From Aureimonas sp. AU12 (GTDB lineage Bacteria > Pseudomonadota > Alphaproteobacteria > Rhizobiales > Rhizobiaceae), in NCBI RefSeq assembly GCF_001463705.1, contig NZ_BBWH01000036.1, forward strand, positions 1 through 64,000: 64,000 nucleotides of DNA, read 5' to 3'. Both the position numbers and the translations under genes were made by a program. Below, piece by piece: positions 63,096 through 64,000 of this stretch (the stretch's first letter is position 1; each line of letters starts with the position of its first letter). Below the pieces are notes generated by a model. That model searched no databases. It was not told the origin of the DNA and worked only from the letters and a program-made list of their open reading frames with translations.

Positions 63096-64000
63096 ACGCC
63101 GCGAGGGCGAGGCCGCCGGCCGTCCCCGGATCGAGGGGGCGATCGAGGGCCTGCGCACCCGGCTGGCGCGCAGCGGCGAGACCGCGATCGAGGGCCACGT
63201 CTTCGACCCCGCCGATCCAGAGCGCCGCTTCTGCGTCGAACTGCTGCTCGACGGCCTGCCCGCCGCGCTCGCCCGCGCCGAACTCTTCGTGCCCGCGCTG
63301 GCCGGCGACGACGCCGGCAGCGGCGATGGCTGCCACGGATTCGTCTTCGCCCTCGACCCCGCCGTGCTGCCCGCGATCGGAACTGTGAGCGTTCGCATCG
63401 CCAACACCGACGATCTCGTCGGGGCCCCGATCGATCTGCAAGCCGGCGAGGCCTTCGCGCAGACGCAAGCGCCGATCGGCGCGGCCGAGTGGATCGGGGG
63501 GCTTCGCGTCACGGGTTGGGTCCGGCGCGACGACGCGGCCGGCCCGCTCCGCATCGAGGCCCGCTTCGACGACACGACGATCGCGGCCGTCCTGCCCGAC
63601 CGTTGGCGCATCGTGGAGCGAGGCGGGGTCGAGACTGCCGAGCCCGGTTTCGAGCTGACCCTGCCGGCGCGCTTCGCCGACGGGCGCTTTCGCGAGATCG
63701 AGATCCTGGCGGGCGGACGCGCGCTTCCCGGCAGCCCCGTGGCCGTGCTCGCCTTCGCCGACGGCATCCGCGACGCCCTCGGCGCAGATGCGGAGGTCGA
63801 TGCCGATACGATCCGGCTCGACCTGTTCGAGCGCTGGTTTCCCGCCGCCGTGCCCTTCGAGGCGCTGGCGGAATGGGAGCGGCGCTTTCCGGCCGACCGC
63901 ATCGCCCTGCCGGCGGGCGAGAGCCTCGCGGTCGCGGTGATCGGCGAGGACGGGGCGGAGGCGACGCTGCGCAGCGCCGGGCTCGACCGGCTGCCGGACT
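63037..64000 (+). CDS. GW/GDG-module protein, truncated at the right edge
   Basis: About 321 codons are present from a GTG at 63037 (other starts are possible downstream). Residues ~48-110 match the module of the unknown island proteins: SGETAIEGHVFDPADPERRF to GDDAGSGDGCHGFVFAL. A second, beta-rich block follows (ETAEPGFELTLPARFADGRF) with GWVRRDDAAG near residue ~160, so at least two modules are present. The remainder lies outside the window. No signal peptide is seen. The function is unknown; it shares its strand with the GT2 gene. Confidence 0.75.
   Translation, partial: MTDTVPPRSPIGSLLASRRRRREGEAAGRPRIEGAIEGLRTRLARSGETAIEGHVFDPADPERRFCVELLLDGLPAALARAELFVPALAGDDAGSGDGCHGFVFALDPAVLPAIGTVSVRIANTDDLVGAPIDLQAGEAFAQTQAPIGAAEWIGGLRVTGWVRRDDAAGPLRIEARFDDTTIAAVLPDRWRIVERGGVETAEPGFELTLPARFADGRFREIEILAGGRALPGSPVAVLAFADGIRDALGADAEVDADTIRLDLFERWFPAAVPFEALAEWERRFPADRIALPAGESLAVAVIGEDGAEATLRSAGLDRLPD

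Noticed and set aside
60963-63902. A 979-codon minus-strand frame opposite the GT2 gene
   Set aside because: Antisense of a clear glycosyltransferase with shadow composition.

Overview
The window is high-GC DNA from an alphaproteobacterium, almost certainly of the order Hyphomicrobiales (Rhizobiales). The evidence is the flagellar gene order (flgF-fliI divergent from motA-fliM-x-fliN-fliG-flhB-x-flgBC-fliE-flgGAI-motE-flgH-fliL-fliP-flagellin), the presence of motE, and a reductive pyrimidine pathway with a RutR-type regulator. A finer placement is not possible from sequence reading alone. No rRNA, tRNA, CRISPR array, transposase or phage gene was seen.

Region 1 (1-15.4 kb) is the flagellar locus. 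The basal body and rod genes (flgB, flgC, fliE, flgG, flgA, flgI, motE, flgH, fliL, fliP) form a tightly packed minus-strand operon leading to a flagellin cut by the left edge. The export gene flhB, the switch genes fliG, fliN, fliM and the stator gene motA lie upstream on the same strand. flgF and fliI diverge on the plus strand. Two small conserved-looking genes without a known role sit inside it (7559-8008 and 10878-11228). Region 15.4-16.1 kb is non-coding and carries a 14-copy TTCTGGC heptamer array and a large palindromic repeat.

Region 2 (16.1-31.2 kb) is a pyrimidine (or related cyclic ureide) uptake and degradation locus: an NMT1/THI5-type ABC transporter, a dihydropyrimidinase/hydantoinase, an M20-type N-carbamoyl-amino-acid hydrolase, an omega-amino acid aminotransferase, a divergent RutR regulator with a near-consensus operator, and PreT/PreA dihydropyrimidine dehydrogenase with a second, weaker RutR-like site. 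A DUF559 (Vsr-like) nuclease gene flanked by inverted REP-like repeats is inserted between the hydantoinase and hydrolase genes. A GGDEF/EAL gene separates rutR from preTA.

Region 3 (31.2-43.2 kb) holds an Lrp/dadA pair, a type I secretion operon (ATPase, adaptor, glycosyltransferase), and an hglS - FAD oxidase - amaB - lysR cluster that fits the pipecolate/2-aminoadipate/2-oxoadipate branch of lysine catabolism.

Region 4 (43.2-64 kb) is a cell-surface and secretion island. On the minus strand is a near-continuous chain of genes joined by 4-nt stop/start overlaps: a 'GW/GDG' module protein, a 696-aa unknown, a glycosyltransferase, a second GW/GDG protein, two SapC-like proteins and another glycosyltransferase, followed by a polysaccharide pyruvyl transferase-like gene. 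Facing it on the plus strand are an unknown protein with a ChW-like motif, an RTX-type repeat protein, a giant TPR-glycosyltransferase, a GT2 protein and a truncated GW/GDG-module protein. A Hint-domain protein with a long Gly/Ser/Ala-rich region is on the minus strand. Together with the T1SS of region 3, this looks like a system for secreting and possibly glycosylating or anchoring surface proteins. It is the least described part of the window.
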